This document shows positions 27,264-37,035 of a stretch of DNA of 64,000 bases, piece by piece. The number at the start of each line of letters is the position of its first letter. The stretch's first letter is position 1. A program made the position numbers and the translations under genes. The notes under the pieces are model-generated. The model ran no database searches and was not told where the DNA came from. It saw only the letters and a program-made list of their open reading frames with translations. This DNA is from Odoribacter sp. Z80 (GTDB lineage Bacteria > Bacteroidota > Bacteroidia > Bacteroidales > Marinifilaceae), in the NCBI RefSeq assembly GCF_009935865.1, contig NZ_QWEL01000007.1, positions 1 through 64,000 on the forward strand, in the 5' to 3' direction.

Positions 27264-29156
27264 TTATTTATCATTCATGGAAATTAAAAACTCCTCATTG
27301 GATTTTGTTTTTTCCAGACGGTCCTTCACAAACTGCATGGCTTCAATAGAATTCATATCTGTCAGATAATTCCGTAAAATCCAAATCCGGTTTAAGGTAT
27401 ATTCTTCCATCAGCAAATCTTCCCGCCGGGTGCTGGAAGCTGTAATATCCACAGCAGGATAAATCCGTTTATTGGACAATTTACGGTCAAGTTGCAATTC
27501 CATATTACCCGTACCCTTGAACTCTTCAAAAATCACATCATCCATCTTCGATCCGGTCTCAGTCAAAGCCGTCGCCAAAATCGTCAGCGAACCGCCATCC
27601 TCGATATTCCGTGCCGCACCGAAAAAACGCTTAGGCTTATGCAAGGCATTGGCGTCCACACCACCGGACAGAACCTTTCCGGAAGCCGGAGATACGGTAT
27701 TGTAAGCGCGGGCCAGACGCGTGATAGAATCCAACAAAATGACCACATCATGTCCGCACTCCACCATTCGTTTTGCTTTCTCCAATACAATATTAGCAAC
27801 CTTCACATGACGTTCGGCCGGTTCGTCAAAAGTAGAAGAAATCACCTCCGCTTTTACACTCCTGGCCATATCCGTTACTTCCTCCGGACGTTCATCAATC
27901 AAAAGGATAATCAGATATACCTCCGGATGATTAGCCGCAATGGCATTGGCTATTTCCTTTAACAAAACAGTTTTACCGGTTTTCGGCTGCGCAACAATCA
28001 AACCACGCTGACCTTTCCCAATCGGAGCAAAAATATCCACTACCCGGGTAGAAAGAGTCGCTCTGCCATTTCCCGTCAAATTAAATTTCTCATTGGGAAA
28101 AAGAGGTGTCAAATGATCAAAAGGAATCCGGTCACGCACAGCATCCGGAGACTTGCCATTGATTTTCTCCACTTTAATTAAAGGAAAATACTTCTCCCCT
28201 TCTTTGGGCGGACGAACAGTTCCCTCTACCGTATCACCTGTCTGTAAACCGAAAAGTTTAATCTGACTCTGAGAAACATAAATATCATCCGGAGAATTCA
28301 GGTAATTATAATCGGAAGAACGCAGGAAACCATATCCGTCCGGCATAATTTCCAGTACCCCCGAATTCAGGATAATTCCTTCAAATTCATAATATTTATC
28401 GCGTTTATCAAAACGCATTTTATTGGTATTAAAGTTCCCGTTTCCATTTTCCCGCCTATTTTCCTCATAACGGTTATTCTCTTCCAGAGAAGTCCCCTCA
28501 TAATGATGTTCCAACACCTCAGCCACCATGGATTGCTCCTGGGATTCCACCACATATTCATAGGGAGCCTTTTCAAACTCTTCATCTCCGCCCTTTAACT
28601 CCAAATCTTTTTCCAGAATATCATCGTGTACCACACGTTGTACCCGTTCTTTGCGATTCTCACCCTGTTGCTGTGCTCTCTCCCTCTTTACGAATTCCTT
28701 GCGCTTACCTTGCCATTTATCGTCCCGCTGGTTTTGCCCCTGCCGGAAATCCTCCCGGCGCCGCTCATCCTGACGAGGCTGATTATCCGCTTTATGCCCT
28801 TCTGCAACCACCTCTGGCATCGGTTTTACCTCCTCTGCACGCGCTTCTTCTTTTTTTCCCTCTTCACGCCGGGCAAATTTCTGCACCCCTCCTTTGGAAT
28901 CACCAACCTTCTCCACACCCATACGCATGACCCGCACACGCGGTTTTTTCTCCCGCCTTTCACCTTCCCCTGCCGGCATCTCCGTAGCTGTTTCGGGAAC
29001 AGATTCCGACTGCGCAGCGACCAAAGCCTGCTGGTCCAATATTTTATATATCAGCTCTTGTTTTTTATAAGACTCAACTCGTTTAATATTTAACTTTTTA
29101 GCAATTTGCCGCAAATCTGACAGCAATTTGTCATTTAGTTCCAAAATGTCATACAT
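27264..29156 (-). CDS. rho: Transcription termination factor Rho
   Basis: A 630-residue Rho; E. coli Rho has 419. The start at 29156 ([12 protein letters not shown]) is chosen because the Rho_N helical domain begins right there. Residues about 50-265 are a low-complexity insert rich in E, K, R and Q. Then come the cold-shock-like RNA-binding domain ([13 protein letters not shown]), the ATPase core with Walker [10 protein letters not shown], the [14 protein letters not shown] segment and the C-terminal [23 protein letters not shown]-loop region. Inserts of this kind are common in Bacteroidota Rho and contribute to RNA binding or phase separation in some species. Confidence 0.96.
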   Translation of the reverse strand: MYDILELNDKLLSDLRQIAKKLNIKRVESYKKQELIYKILDQQALVAAQSESVPETATEMPAGEGERREKKPRVRVMRMGVEKVGDSKGGVQKFARREEGKKEEARAEEVKPMPEVVAEGHKADNQPRQDERRREDFRQGQNQRDDKWQGKRKEFVKRERAQQQGENRKERVQRVVHDDILEKDLELKGGDEEFEKAPYEYVVESQEQSMVAEVLEHHYEGTSLEENNRYEENRRENGNGNFNTNKMRFDKRDKYYEFEGIILNSGVLEIMPDGYGFLRSSDYNYLNSPDDIYVSQSQIKLFGLQTGDTVEGTVRPPKEGEKYFPLIKVEKINGKSPDAVRDRIPFDHLTPLFPNEKFNLTGNGRATLSTRVVDIFAPIGKGQRGLIVAQPKTGKTVLLKEIANAIAANHPEVYLIILLIDERPEEVTDMARSVKAEVISSTFDEPAERHVKVANIVLEKAKRMVECGHDVVILLDSITRLARAYNTVSPASGKVLSGGVDANALHKPKRFFGAARNIEDGGSLTILATALTETGSKMDDVIFEEFKGTGNMELQLDRKLSNKRIYPAVDITASSTRREDLLMEEYTLNRIWILRNYLTDMNSIEAMQFVKDRLEKTKSNEEFLISMNDK

Positions 29157-29307
29157 ATAGTAATGGTTGGATTGTTTTGTAGAAAATCGCCTGTGTAGAA
29201 ACAAGCGGAATTGAAATATGTCACAAAATTAAAAATAAAAAGTTTATAACCAAAATTTTTAAGGAAGATTTGTCCCGGGGAAACATACAGACTATACGTT
29301 ATTCATG

Positions 29308-30576
29308 TCAGAATTTCATTTTCATGACATTTGCCGGCGGACGCTGATGTTTCAGTTCATTGGCCATAAATTCAAAGTACTTCCGGGTATGTTCAAAAAA
29401 CATCCGGAATCCTTGACATAAACAGGAAATAGACTCTCCTTCTGCAGTTTCCGCAATACGATTTTTCGGACAATCCCCGCCGCATGCAGCCAGATAAGCG
29501 CAGGACCGGCACCGCGCCGATAAGAAATCTTTTTTATACTGCTCAAAAAATAACTGCCGGTCACTTTTAGCTAACTCACCAATATTATGTTCTGCAATAT
29601 TCCCTAACTTATATTCCGGAAATACAAAATGATCACAACAATAAGCATCTCCGTTGTGCTCTACAGCCAATGAACACCCGCAATAAGGAGCCATCGAACA
29701 AAGGGAAGGAGTCTGACCGACATAAGCTGCCAGCGTATTATCAAACCAATTCACATAACAATACCCCACATCTGTCCTGACCCAACGGTCAAATATACGG
29801 CATAAAAAATTACCCCAGTCCACAGCACTGACATTCTCTTCCATCAATGCCGTTTCCTTGTCATAACGCCGGTCTACCACAGAAAGAGCCTCTTTTTCAT
29901 CCAAAGCAATCCGCTCCACAATCGGAGAAAATTGCATAAACCGGCTTCCCAGTTCTTTCAGAAACTCATACACGGCAACCGGTTCCTTGCTGTTGCTGGC
30001 ATTCACCACCGACATGGTGTTAAACTCCACTCCATGTTTCCGGAACAAACGAGCACCATTTACCGCTCTTTCCCATGACCCGCGACCATCCGTAAACCGC
30101 CGGTGGTTATCATGAAATTTCCGGGGACCATCGATAGACAATCCGCACAAAAACTGATGCCGGGCCAGAAACTCTGCCCATTCGTCCGTAATCAAGGTAC
30201 CGTTAGTCTGTAAAACATTGGTAATCTGTTTGCCTTCACTGTATTTCTGCTGCAAAACGATAATCTTCCGGAAATAGTCCAATCCCGCCAATGTCGGCTC
30301 CCCTCCATGCCATATAAATTCAATCCTTTCCTGAGGTTGCGAACAAATATAATCCCGGATAAACTTTTCCAGCATTTCCTCTTTCATTCTGAATGAAGAA
30401 AGATTTAACTTCTTCTCCGGATATAAAGCACTCTTCTCTAAATAATAACAATAGTCACAATCCAAATTGCATACCGGTCCCACCACTTTTACCATCGTTG
30501 AAAAACTGCGTTGCAACTTCCCCCGTTCCCGCTCAAAAAGAAACGAAGCCGTCTGCCCGGATTTCTCTGCACTCAT
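29308..30576 (-). CDS. Anaerobic sulfatase-maturating radical SAM enzyme
   Basis: A 422-residue radical SAM/SPASM protein. The SAM cluster motif is C-N-L-D-C-D-Y-C (C36, C40, C43). It is followed by the family block IEFIWHGGEPTLAGLDYF and by QTNGTLI. The C-terminal SPASM cysteines include CSMAPYCGC, YCCDH and CRSCAYLAACGGDCP. These are the features of anSME enzymes, which oxidise the active-site Cys or Ser of sulfatases to formylglycine without oxygen. The gene is intact. Its natural clients are not in this window, where both sulfatases are broken. It is divergent from tatA. Confidence 0.93.
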   Translation of the reverse strand: MSAEKSGQTASFLFERERGKLQRSFSTMVKVVGPVCNLDCDYCYYLEKSALYPEKKLNLSSFRMKEEMLEKFIRDYICSQPQERIEFIWHGGEPTLAGLDYFRKIIVLQQKYSEGKQITNVLQTNGTLITDEWAEFLARHQFLCGLSIDGPRKFHDNHRRFTDGRGSWERAVNGARLFRKHGVEFNTMSVVNASNSKEPVAVYEFLKELGSRFMQFSPIVERIALDEKEALSVVDRRYDKETALMEENVSAVDWGNFLCRIFDRWVRTDVGYCYVNWFDNTLAAYVGQTPSLCSMAPYCGCSLAVEHNGDAYCCDHFVFPEYKLGNIAEHNIGELAKSDRQLFFEQYKKDFLSARCRSCAYLAACGGDCPKNRIAETAEGESISCLCQGFRMFFEHTRKYFEFMANELKHQRPPANVMKMKF

Positions 30577-30740
30577 AATTCTTTACACTGTTATCTTTAA
30601 CTTGTCAAAAATAACGGTTTTACCGTTTCTTTGCAACCTCTCCTGCAAAGAATGCCCCCATCTCTATATAAGATTATCATCTCACAGTATAATAACCTAA
30701 GCTTTTTATCTTTTGTAGCAAAAATATGGATAGAAATGAT

Positions 30741-30748
30741 TAGATTTG
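30741..30748 (+). promoter_or_regulatory. Possible -7 element for tatA-tatC
   Basis: TAGATTTG matches TAnnTTTG and lies 20 bases before the tatA start at 30769. A TTTTG around 30711-30716 is about 25 bases further up, slightly too far for the consensus, so the call is tentative. Confidence 0.35.
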
Positions 30749-30768
30749 TCTTTTCTAAAATCAAAAAA

Positions 30769-30963
30769 ATGGACAAACTACTTATTTTCGGCCTGGGAGG
30801 TCAAGAAATTCTTTTTATTGCCTTGATTGTACTACTTCTTTTCGGAGGGAAAAAAATTCCCGAATTAATGAAAGGGCTTGGAAAAGGAGTAAAAAGCTTC
30901 AAAGACGGAATGAACGGTACAGAAGAAGACGCAAAAAACGAGGAAAACAAAGAAAAAGAGTAA
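30769..30963 (+). CDS. tatA: Sec-independent protein translocase TatA
   Basis: A 64-residue protein with one N-terminal membrane helix ([18 protein letters not shown]), the hinge motif F-G-G-K-K-I-P-E-L, an amphipathic helix ([13 protein letters not shown]) and a charged Glu/Lys tail. This is the TatA/E design. The start at 30769 is used because the upstream in-frame codons are not TatA-like. TatA forms the pore of the twin-arginine translocase. The stop is 12 bases before the tatC ATG. Confidence 0.93.
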   Translation: MDKLLIFGLGGQEILFIALIVLLLFGGKKIPELMKGLGKGVKSFKDGMNGTEEDAKNEENKEKE

Positions 30964-30975
30964 TTGCAAGACCGC

Positions 30976-31764
30976 ATGGGAGATTCAAACGAAAAAGAAA
31001 TGACGTTCTGGGAACATCTGGATGAACTCAGAAAAGTTTTTTTCCGCATGGCATTGGCTGTTCTCTCCCTGACTTGTATCGCTTTTATTTTCAAAGATTT
31101 TCTATTCAGCATTGTTTTAGCGCCCCAACGGCCGGATTTTATCCTTTACCGTTTTTTCAACAACCTGGCTCAAAAATATGCAATGCCCTCTCTGGAAACA
31201 GGCAACTTCCAGGTAGAACTGATTAGCACCCAGCTAACCTCTCAATTCATGACCCACATGAGTGTGGCTTTATATGCGGGTTTGCTATTAGCCTCTCCCT
31301 ACATCATTTACCTGCTTTTCCAATTTGTCAGCCCTGCCCTGCATAAAGCAGAGCGCAAAATTTGCCTGAAAATCCTCTTCCCGGCTTTCTTTCTCTTCTT
31401 TGCGGGTATTACCCTGAACTATTTTATTATTTTCCCGCTGTCTTTCCGTTTTCTGGCAACCTACCAGGTAAGCGAAACGGTTACCAATCTGATTTCTCTG
31501 TCTTCCTACATCAGCAGTTTCATCATGTTATCACTGCTGCTGGGAGCTGCCTTTGAAATTCCGGTCATAGCCTGGTTTCTCGCCAAATTGCATCTGGTCA
31601 ATGCCAATCTGCTTAAAAGATACAGAAAACATTCGTTTGTAGGAATCCTTATCCTTGCAGCTATCATCACTCCCACCTCCGACGTATTCACCCTTTTATT
31701 GGTCACCCTTCCCCTATACCTCCTCTACGAATTAAGCATTCAGGTGGTCCGAAGAAACAGTTAA
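30976..31764 (+). CDS. tatC: Sec-independent protein translocase TatC
   Basis: A 262-residue, six-helix membrane protein. The N-terminal M-T-F-W-E-H-L-D-E-L-R signature and the C-terminal ITPTSDVFT motif are diagnostic. The ATG at 30976 is preferred over a TTG 12 bases earlier. TatC recognises twin-arginine signal peptides. TatA and TatC alone form the minimal system usual in Bacteroidota. A likely substrate, the GH125 protein at 33002-34453, is encoded 1.2 kb away. Confidence 0.95.
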   Translation: MGDSNEKEMTFWEHLDELRKVFFRMALAVLSLTCIAFIFKDFLFSIVLAPQRPDFILYRFFNNLAQKYAMPSLETGNFQVELISTQLTSQFMTHMSVALYAGLLLASPYIIYLLFQFVSPALHKAERKICLKILFPAFFLFFAGITLNYFIIFPLSFRFLATYQVSETVTNLISLSSYISSFIMLSLLLGAAFEIPVIAWFLAKLHLVNANLLKRYRKHSFVGILILAAIITPTSDVFTLLLVTLPLYLLYELSIQVVRRNS

Positions 31765-31774
31765 CTGTTTTCTG

Positions 31775-31799
31775 CATCCTTTATAATTTTAAAGGGATG
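31775..31799. terminator. Imperfect hairpin between convergent tatC and MFS genes
   Basis: CATCC-TTTA pairs with TAAA-G-GGATG, one base bulged, around a six-base AT loop. It overlaps the last codons of the MFS gene. A TTTTAACTTTT stretch follows on the plus strand. It could end tatC transcription. Confidence 0.35.
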
Positions 31800-32973
31800 T
31801 TTTAACTTTTATCCCGAAAGCGCAATAGGTCAGGTAAAATACACAGGCCATTATGACAAATACTCCTCCGACCATACTATTTTCTGTCGTTACCAATCCG
31901 ATGACCGGAGTGACAGCCCCACCACCGGCAATTGCCGTAATCATCAGCCCGGAAATTTCATTCGCCTTTTCAGGCCGTGCCTGCATCGCCATAGAATAGA
32001 TAATGGAAAAAATACAGGAACACAAGAAACCTATTCCGCCAATACAAACCAAATTCAAAACCGCATTGTGTTCTGCCAAAGCCAAAACAACCAGGATGCC
32101 TATACATCCTGCAATATTCCACCGGAAATATTTTATTTCAGATATCTTCGTCATAAGAAAAACCCCCAGAAAAGCCCCTACCGTACGACTTAGGAAGTAA
32201 ACCTGGGGAGCAAATTTAGCCTGGTCGGCAACCCACTGAAAACGGGTAACCATCAACTTTGAACTAATGTAATTGGTAGCTACATCCACTCCAACAACAA
32301 AAAAGATACCAAGGAAAAGCAATAATATCGTTCTGTCTTTCAGCAAGGCAAAAGTAGCTCCGAAAGAAGCAACTGCCGTATGATTATCCATTTTCTCGCG
32401 GGGTATAGGCGTAACCATCATCCACAATGCGGATAAAAGGGTAATTCCTCCCAATATCGGAAAACAATAATACCACAATTGAGTGTCCCCATGGCCGAAA
32501 TAATGCACTGCCAACAAAACAATCTCCGGTCCTGCCAGGGAAGACAAAGCCTTTACCACCTGTCCGGCAGTAAGACTGCTCGTAAGCAATTTTTTATCCG
32601 TCACCACGTTGGTTAATAAAGGATTCAGAGAAACCTGCAGAATAGCATTTCCGATCCCCAGAAAAGCGTAAGCAATCATACAGGTCACAGCCGTATAAGC
32701 AATCAAAGGAAGAACCATTCCAATAACCGTAACCCCCATACTGAGCAACACCGTATTCTTTCTTCCCCACTTGTTCATCCATACTCCCACCGGAATACCC
32801 AAAAACAGGAACCAAATAAACACCATAGAAGGAATAAAACCGGTCATGGCGGGAGACCATCCGAAAGCTTTCTGCGCATAGTCGGAAGAAATACCCACAA
32901 TATCACAAAATCCCATGATAAAAAAACCGAACATCACGGGTAAGATGTACATCCATTTACTCTTTTTTTCCAT
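31789..32973 (-). CDS. MFS sugar transporter (FucP/glucose-galactose porter type)
   Basis: A 394-residue protein with about 12 membrane helices. It shows the central VGVDVATNYISSKL segment and the loop W-M-N-K-W-G-R-K-N after helix 2. These resemble FucP-like proton symporters for hexoses in Bacteroidota. It ends the operon begun by the GH125 mannosidase, 28 bases upstream, so mannose or a short mannoside is the likely cargo. The substrate is inferred from the neighbour, not seen in the sequence. Confidence 0.87.
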   Translation of the reverse strand: MEKKSKWMYILPVMFGFFIMGFCDIVGISSDYAQKAFGWSPAMTGFIPSMVFIWFLFLGIPVGVWMNKWGRKNTVLLSMGVTVIGMVLPLIAYTAVTCMIAYAFLGIGNAILQVSLNPLLTNVVTDKKLLTSSLTAGQVVKALSSLAGPEIVLLAVHYFGHGDTQLWYYCFPILGGITLLSALWMMVTPIPREKMDNHTAVASFGATFALLKDRTILLLFLGIFFVVGVDVATNYISSKLMVTRFQWVADQAKFAPQVYFLSRTVGAFLGVFLMTKISEIKYFRWNIAGCIGILVVLALAEHNAVLNLVCIGGIGFLCSCIFSIIYSMAMQARPEKANEISGLMITAIAGGGAVTPVIGLVTTENSMVGGVFVIMACVFYLTYCAFGIKVKTSL

Positions 32974-33001
32974 TTTTATTTTGAATTTAAAGTTCTGTCA
33001 T

Positions 33002-34453
33002 TCAAAGATTATTCAAGACCGACAATTTGCCGTTGTCAATCAGATGCACAATCAACTCTCCGAACAAAGTATTCGCCCAGGCAAACCACTTACGGGTATA
33101 CTTGGACGGGTCGTCTTTATGAAAGGATTCATGCATAAAACCAGTGCCACCATCATTATCTCTCAACATCCGGAGGCACTGACGGATTTCCTCGTCATCC
33201 TGAGAAGTGAAAGCCCGCATAATCAGACTCATCGGCCATACCATATCGTAACCGATATGCGGACCGCCTATTCCTTCCCCTGCCTTTCCCCTGAAAAAGA
33301 AAGGATTATCCCCGCTCCATACAAAGCGGCGGGTACTCTGATATACCGGATCATCCGCCGGAACGGAATTCAGATAAGGCATAGCCAGTAAACTGGGTAC
33401 ATTAGCATCATCCATTAAGTAGGCACTTCCAAATCCATCCACCTCAAAAGCGTATATTTTCCCATATTTGGGATGCTCTACCGTTGCATATTTGCGGACA
33501 GCCTCCTGCACCTCATTTGCCAGACTCCGGCATTCGGACGCCAAAGCCATATTACCGGTCACCTGTTCAGCAATCTCCGCTATTTGCCTCAACGACTGGA
33601 TGGCAAACAAATTGGATGGCACCAAAAATCCAAAAACAGTAGCATCATCGGACGGACGGAAGCAGGACACAATCATTCCCACCGGATTCACCGGATTATT
33701 CCAACCGTCTACATTTAAAGTATCTGAAGCACGGGGGGTATTTCTCTGAAAACGATAAGGTCCCTTACTTTCTTTCCGCTGCTGCTCCCTGAACGTTTGT
33801 ACCACTAAATTCATCGACTTCTCCCATGCCCCATCAAAAACACTTGTATCGCCGGTGACTTTCCAGTATTTCCAGGCCAGCCGCACCGGATAACACAGGG
33901 AATCGATTTCCCATTTCCGTTCATGGATATAAGGCTTCATCTGAGTATAATCCGAAGCCCATTCACTGGAAACCTCCCCATTGGTAAAAGCATTGGCATA
34001 GGGGTCCAACTGAATGCACCGGGTTTGGCGGTTAATGACTCCCGCCACCAACAACCGCAACTGCTCATCGTGCTTGCACAAAGGAACGTAAGGCCATACC
34101 TGAGCTCCCGAATCTCTCAACCACATCGCATGGATGTCTCCGGTAATCACAAAAGTATCCGGACGCCCCTCTGTCATCTGAAAAGATACTGTAGTATCTA
34201 AAGTGTTGGGAAAACAATTTTCAAACATCCATGCTAATTTAGGATCTCTCAATTGTTTTTTGACTTTTGCGATTACTTCTTCAACCGCTTTGGAAGTAAA
34301 ATGCCGTTCTTCCGGACGGGGACGCAAACACACATATTCCATTCCTCTTTTCACCTTAGGGGCAGCCAACACCGTTTTCAGAGACGACCCACCCAAAGCC
34401 AGTCCGGCAATTGCCAAACCGCCTTTTTTCAGAAAATCCCTTCTCGTTACCAT
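33002..34453 (-). CDS. GH125 exo-alpha-1,6-mannosidase with Tat signal peptide
   Basis: A 483-residue metal-independent alpha-mannosidase of family GH125. The (alpha/alpha)6-barrel signatures are visible: MWLRDSGAQVWPYVP at about 110, RPSDDATVFGFLVPSN, GIGGPHIGYDMVWPMSLIMRA, MHESFHKDDPSKYTRKWFAWAN. The family removes alpha-1,6-linked mannose from N-glycan or yeast-type mannan fragments. The N-terminus is a classical twin-arginine signal (T-R-R-D-F-L-K-K-G-G at residues 3-12, then a hydrophobic stretch to about 30), so it should be exported folded. It is co-transcribed with the MFS transporter. Confidence 0.93.
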   Translation of the reverse strand: MVTRRDFLKKGGLAIAGLALGGSSLKTVLAAPKVKRGMEYVCLRPRPEERHFTSKAVEEVIAKVKKQLRDPKLAWMFENCFPNTLDTTVSFQMTEGRPDTFVITGDIHAMWLRDSGAQVWPYVPLCKHDEQLRLLVAGVINRQTRCIQLDPYANAFTNGEVSSEWASDYTQMKPYIHERKWEIDSLCYPVRLAWKYWKVTGDTSVFDGAWEKSMNLVVQTFREQQRKESKGPYRFQRNTPRASDTLNVDGWNNPVNPVGMIVSCFRPSDDATVFGFLVPSNLFAIQSLRQIAEIAEQVTGNMALASECRSLANEVQEAVRKYATVEHPKYGKIYAFEVDGFGSAYLMDDANVPSLLAMPYLNSVPADDPVYQSTRRFVWSGDNPFFFRGKAGEGIGGPHIGYDMVWPMSLIMRAFTSQDDEEIRQCLRMLRDNDGGTGFMHESFHKDDPSKYTRKWFAWANTLFGELIVHLIDNGKLSVLNNL

Positions 34454-34502
34454 TTTTAACTATTGAAATATAATAAACACACTTTAAAAATCATCAGCCT
34501 TG

Positions 34503-35132
34503 CTAAAAAGCCAGGTGTATCACTTTCTTTGTCTCGAAAAATTCTTCCCGGAAAAAATCTGAAACCGCATACAATCTCACCTTCTTTCCATACGGTCTCA
34601 CTTCTTCCTCAAAATCCCCACCTTTTAAATAAAGTATCCCATTTGCAATTGGCTGATGCAAACCCGGCCGGATTTTATCTTTTACCCAATCCACAAAGGC
34701 TGGGAATGCTGTCACTCCCCGGCTGACAATAAAATCCTGTTTTTCTTTCACCTCTTCCACCCGCATCTGTCTGGTCCTTACATTTTTCAGACCCAGAGCA
34801 TCCCGAACCCCCTCCACCACCTTTATCTTTTTTCCGATGGAATCCACTAAAAAAAAATCAGCTTCCGGAAACAAAATAGCCAGGGGGATTCCCGGAAAAC
34901 CACCACCGGTTCCCACATCCATAATTTTTGTTCCGGGACAAAACCGGATAACCTGCGCAATAGCCAGGGAATGTAATACGTGGTGTACCCAAAAGGCATC
35001 CATATCTTTTCTGGAAATGACATTAATTTTCGCATTCCACTCCCGGTACAAATCTTCCAGACAGGCAAATTGTTCCTTCTGTACCTCTGTCAAATCAGGG
35101 AAATAAGAAAAAATCAATTCACTTTTTTCCAT
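34503..35132 (-). CDS. rsmG: 16S rRNA (guanine527-N7)-methyltransferase
   Basis: A 209-residue Rossmann methyltransferase. The SAM motif is I-M-D-V-G-T-G-G-G-F-P-G-I-P and the family block NVISRKDMDAFWVHHVLHSLA precedes it. It methylates G527 of 16S rRNA. The ATG at 35132 (MEKSEL) matches the family's usual start; it lies 14 bases inside the end of the upstream membrane-protein gene, suggesting coupled translation. Confidence 0.95.
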   Translation of the reverse strand: MEKSELIFSYFPDLTEVQKEQFACLEDLYREWNAKINVISRKDMDAFWVHHVLHSLAIAQVIRFCPGTKIMDVGTGGGFPGIPLAILFPEADFFLVDSIGKKIKVVEGVRDALGLKNVRTRQMRVEEVKEKQDFIVSRGVTAFPAFVDWVKDKIRPGLHQPIANGILYLKGGDFEEEVRPYGKKVRLYAVSDFFREEFFETKKVIHLAF

Positions 35133-36141
35133 AATCACTTTTTTTAAAAAAATCCCGATTGTAAATGGGTAATGCAACCACACAAACAACTCCCACAACA
35201 ATATACAACAAAGTCATCGAACCATGCGTCAACAAAGCAAAGGCTTTAGATAAGCTGCCTATATCAGGCTGATCGGGTAAATAAATCTTTAAAGCAGCAA
35301 TCACCATAAAATGCCACGCACCAACCCCTCCCTGCACCGGAGCTACCATTCCGTAACTACTCAAAACAAAAATAGTCAAAGCCACCAGTATTCCCAAATG
35401 AGAAGTAAACTGAAAACAAAAAAAACAAACATAAAACATCAGGAAATACATGAACCAAATGAACAAAGAATGAGCCACAAACAACCACTTGTATTCCACC
35501 TCTCTCACAGCTAACAGACCGGTTTTCAGCCCACAGACAAAAGAATGTATACGCCCCCGGAATTTGGTTTTCAATCCAGATTTCCACATTAGTACGACAA
35601 CCGCCCCGATGACAATCAGCACCCCCAGAATCCAGGACGACCGAAACAAGGCAAACAGATTTTCTTTAATTTCCTGATTGGCATTCAAAAAATCCACAAT
35701 CACCTTAAATTGGGTCACAACAACAACAAAAGTCAGTACCAACAAGATCATCATATCAATCACCCGCTCGGTAACTACCGTCCCCAATAAATATGAAAAA
35801 GGCACTTTCTCATATTTACTGACAACCCCACAACGAGTCAATTCTCCCATGCGGGGAATGGCCAAATTGGCAAAATAACCGGTCATGACTCCCATAAAAC
35901 TATTCCAAAACCGAATTTTATATCCCATAGAAGCCGTCAGCAATTGCCAGCGCATGGCACGGCTTATATGACTGGCCAACCCCAATACACAAGCTATCCC
36001 TATCCAGGTATAATCTACATCTTGCCTGAAAACGTCCAATAACACATTCCAGTCCTGGTCACGGTACACCAACCAAAACAGCAACACAGAAACCCCTGAA
36101 AACAAAAAAAATTTTATGGTGTTTTTTAACAAAAGACGCAT
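35119..36141 (-). CDS. Lysylphosphatidylglycerol synthase TM-type / flippase-like membrane protein
   Basis: A 340-residue membrane protein with about eight helices. The conserved segments of the LPG_synthase_TM (UPF0104, AglD-like) family are present: SHISRAMRWQLLTASMGYKI, GYFANLAIPRMGELTRCGVVSKYEKVPFSYLLGTVVTERVIDM and the late VAPVQGGVGAWHFMV. These proteins are thought to help move or attach lipid-linked groups. No catalytic domain is fused. The ATG at 36141 is preferred to a TTG 24 bases upstream. It is divergent from rsmA and overlaps rsmG at its end. Confidence 0.85.
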   Translation of the reverse strand: MRLLLKNTIKFFLFSGVSVLLFWLVYRDQDWNVLLDVFRQDVDYTWIGIACVLGLASHISRAMRWQLLTASMGYKIRFWNSFMGVMTGYFANLAIPRMGELTRCGVVSKYEKVPFSYLLGTVVTERVIDMMILLVLTFVVVVTQFKVIVDFLNANQEIKENLFALFRSSWILGVLIVIGAVVVLMWKSGLKTKFRGRIHSFVCGLKTGLLAVREVEYKWLFVAHSLFIWFMYFLMFYVCFFCFQFTSHLGILVALTIFVLSSYGMVAPVQGGVGAWHFMVIAALKIYLPDQPDIGSLSKAFALLTHGSMTLLYIVVGVVCVVALPIYNRDFFKKSDYGKK

Positions 36142-36212
36142 AAGCCTATCACGATATTTGCGCAAATGTACAAAATATTGGTCAGCCCTACATCGTTTTC
36201 AGCGAATTTGTC

Positions 36213-36220
36213 TATTTTTG
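36213..36220 (+). promoter_or_regulatory. -7 element of rsmA, almost at the start codon
   Basis: TATTTTTG matches TAnnTTTG and lies only four bases before the rsmA ATG at 36225. Bacteroidota transcripts usually begin about four to seven bases after this box, so the message would be leaderless or nearly so. A clear -33 TTTG was not found. Confidence 0.4.
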
Positions 36221-36224
36221 TATC

Positions 36225-37013
36225 ATGAGTATAGTAAAAGCAAAAAAAAGTTTGGGACAACATTTTTTGCGCGACCAGAACATCGCGCACAAAATTACTG
36301 ACAGTCTGTTACCCCTCACCCGGGACGTATTGGAAATAGGACCGGGAATGGGAGTATTAACCCGCCATCTTTTTCACAACGCCAATTTCTCAGTACGGGC
36401 TATTGACATTGACAAGGAATCCATCGCATACCTTCATCAGGAGTTCCCGGAACACCAGGACCGGATTTTATATGGTGATTTCCTGAAAACCCAACTTGTT
36501 GAACTTTATGACCATCCCTTTTCAATCATTGGAAATCTCCCTTACAATATCTCTTCCCAAATTTTTTTCCGGATTATTGAAAACCGGGATTTCATCCCGC
36601 AAGTGGTATGTATGATTCAAAAAGAAGTGGCAGAACGGATTTCTGCTAACCACGGCAATAAAACCTATGGTATTTTAAGTGTTTTTCTGCAAACATTTTA
36701 TAACATCGAATATCTTTTCACGGTAGGTGAAAAAGTATTCGACCCGCCTCCAAAAGTAAAATCAGCAGTCATCCGCCTTACCCGCAATGAAAGACAAACT
36801 TTGGGATGTTCCGAAAAACTGTTTTTCAATGTGGTAAAAACCGGTTTCAACCAACGCCGAAAAACTCTGCGTAATGCATTGCGAGGACTTCTCCCGGCGG
36901 ATTTTGAATCGGAATACCTGAACAAACGTCCGGAGCAGCTAAGCATAGAGGATTTTCTACTTCTTTGCCGGAGCATAGAACAATCCCGCCCCAGTCACAC
37001 ACCGGTAAATTAA
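36225..37013 (+). CDS. rsmA: 16S rRNA (adenine1518/1519-N6)-dimethyltransferase
   Basis: A 262-residue KsgA/RsmA enzyme. Motifs: KSLGQHFLRDQNIAHKI at the start, SAM motif LEIGPGMGVLTRHL, catalytic N-L-P-Y-N-I at about residue 103, and the C-terminal FNQRRKTLRNAL. It dimethylates two adjacent adenines near the 3' end of 16S rRNA during ribosome assembly. The next gene, mgtE, follows after 22 bases. Confidence 0.97.
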   Translation: MSIVKAKKSLGQHFLRDQNIAHKITDSLLPLTRDVLEIGPGMGVLTRHLFHNANFSVRAIDIDKESIAYLHQEFPEHQDRILYGDFLKTQLVELYDHPFSIIGNLPYNISSQIFFRIIENRDFIPQVVCMIQKEVAERISANHGNKTYGILSVFLQTFYNIEYLFTVGEKVFDPPPKVKSAVIRLTRNERQTLGCSEKLFFNVVKTGFNQRRKTLRNALRGLLPADFESEYLNKRPEQLSIEDFLLLCRSIEQSRPSHTPVN

Positions 37014-37035
37014 TATCTTATAGCATCTTGGCCCT

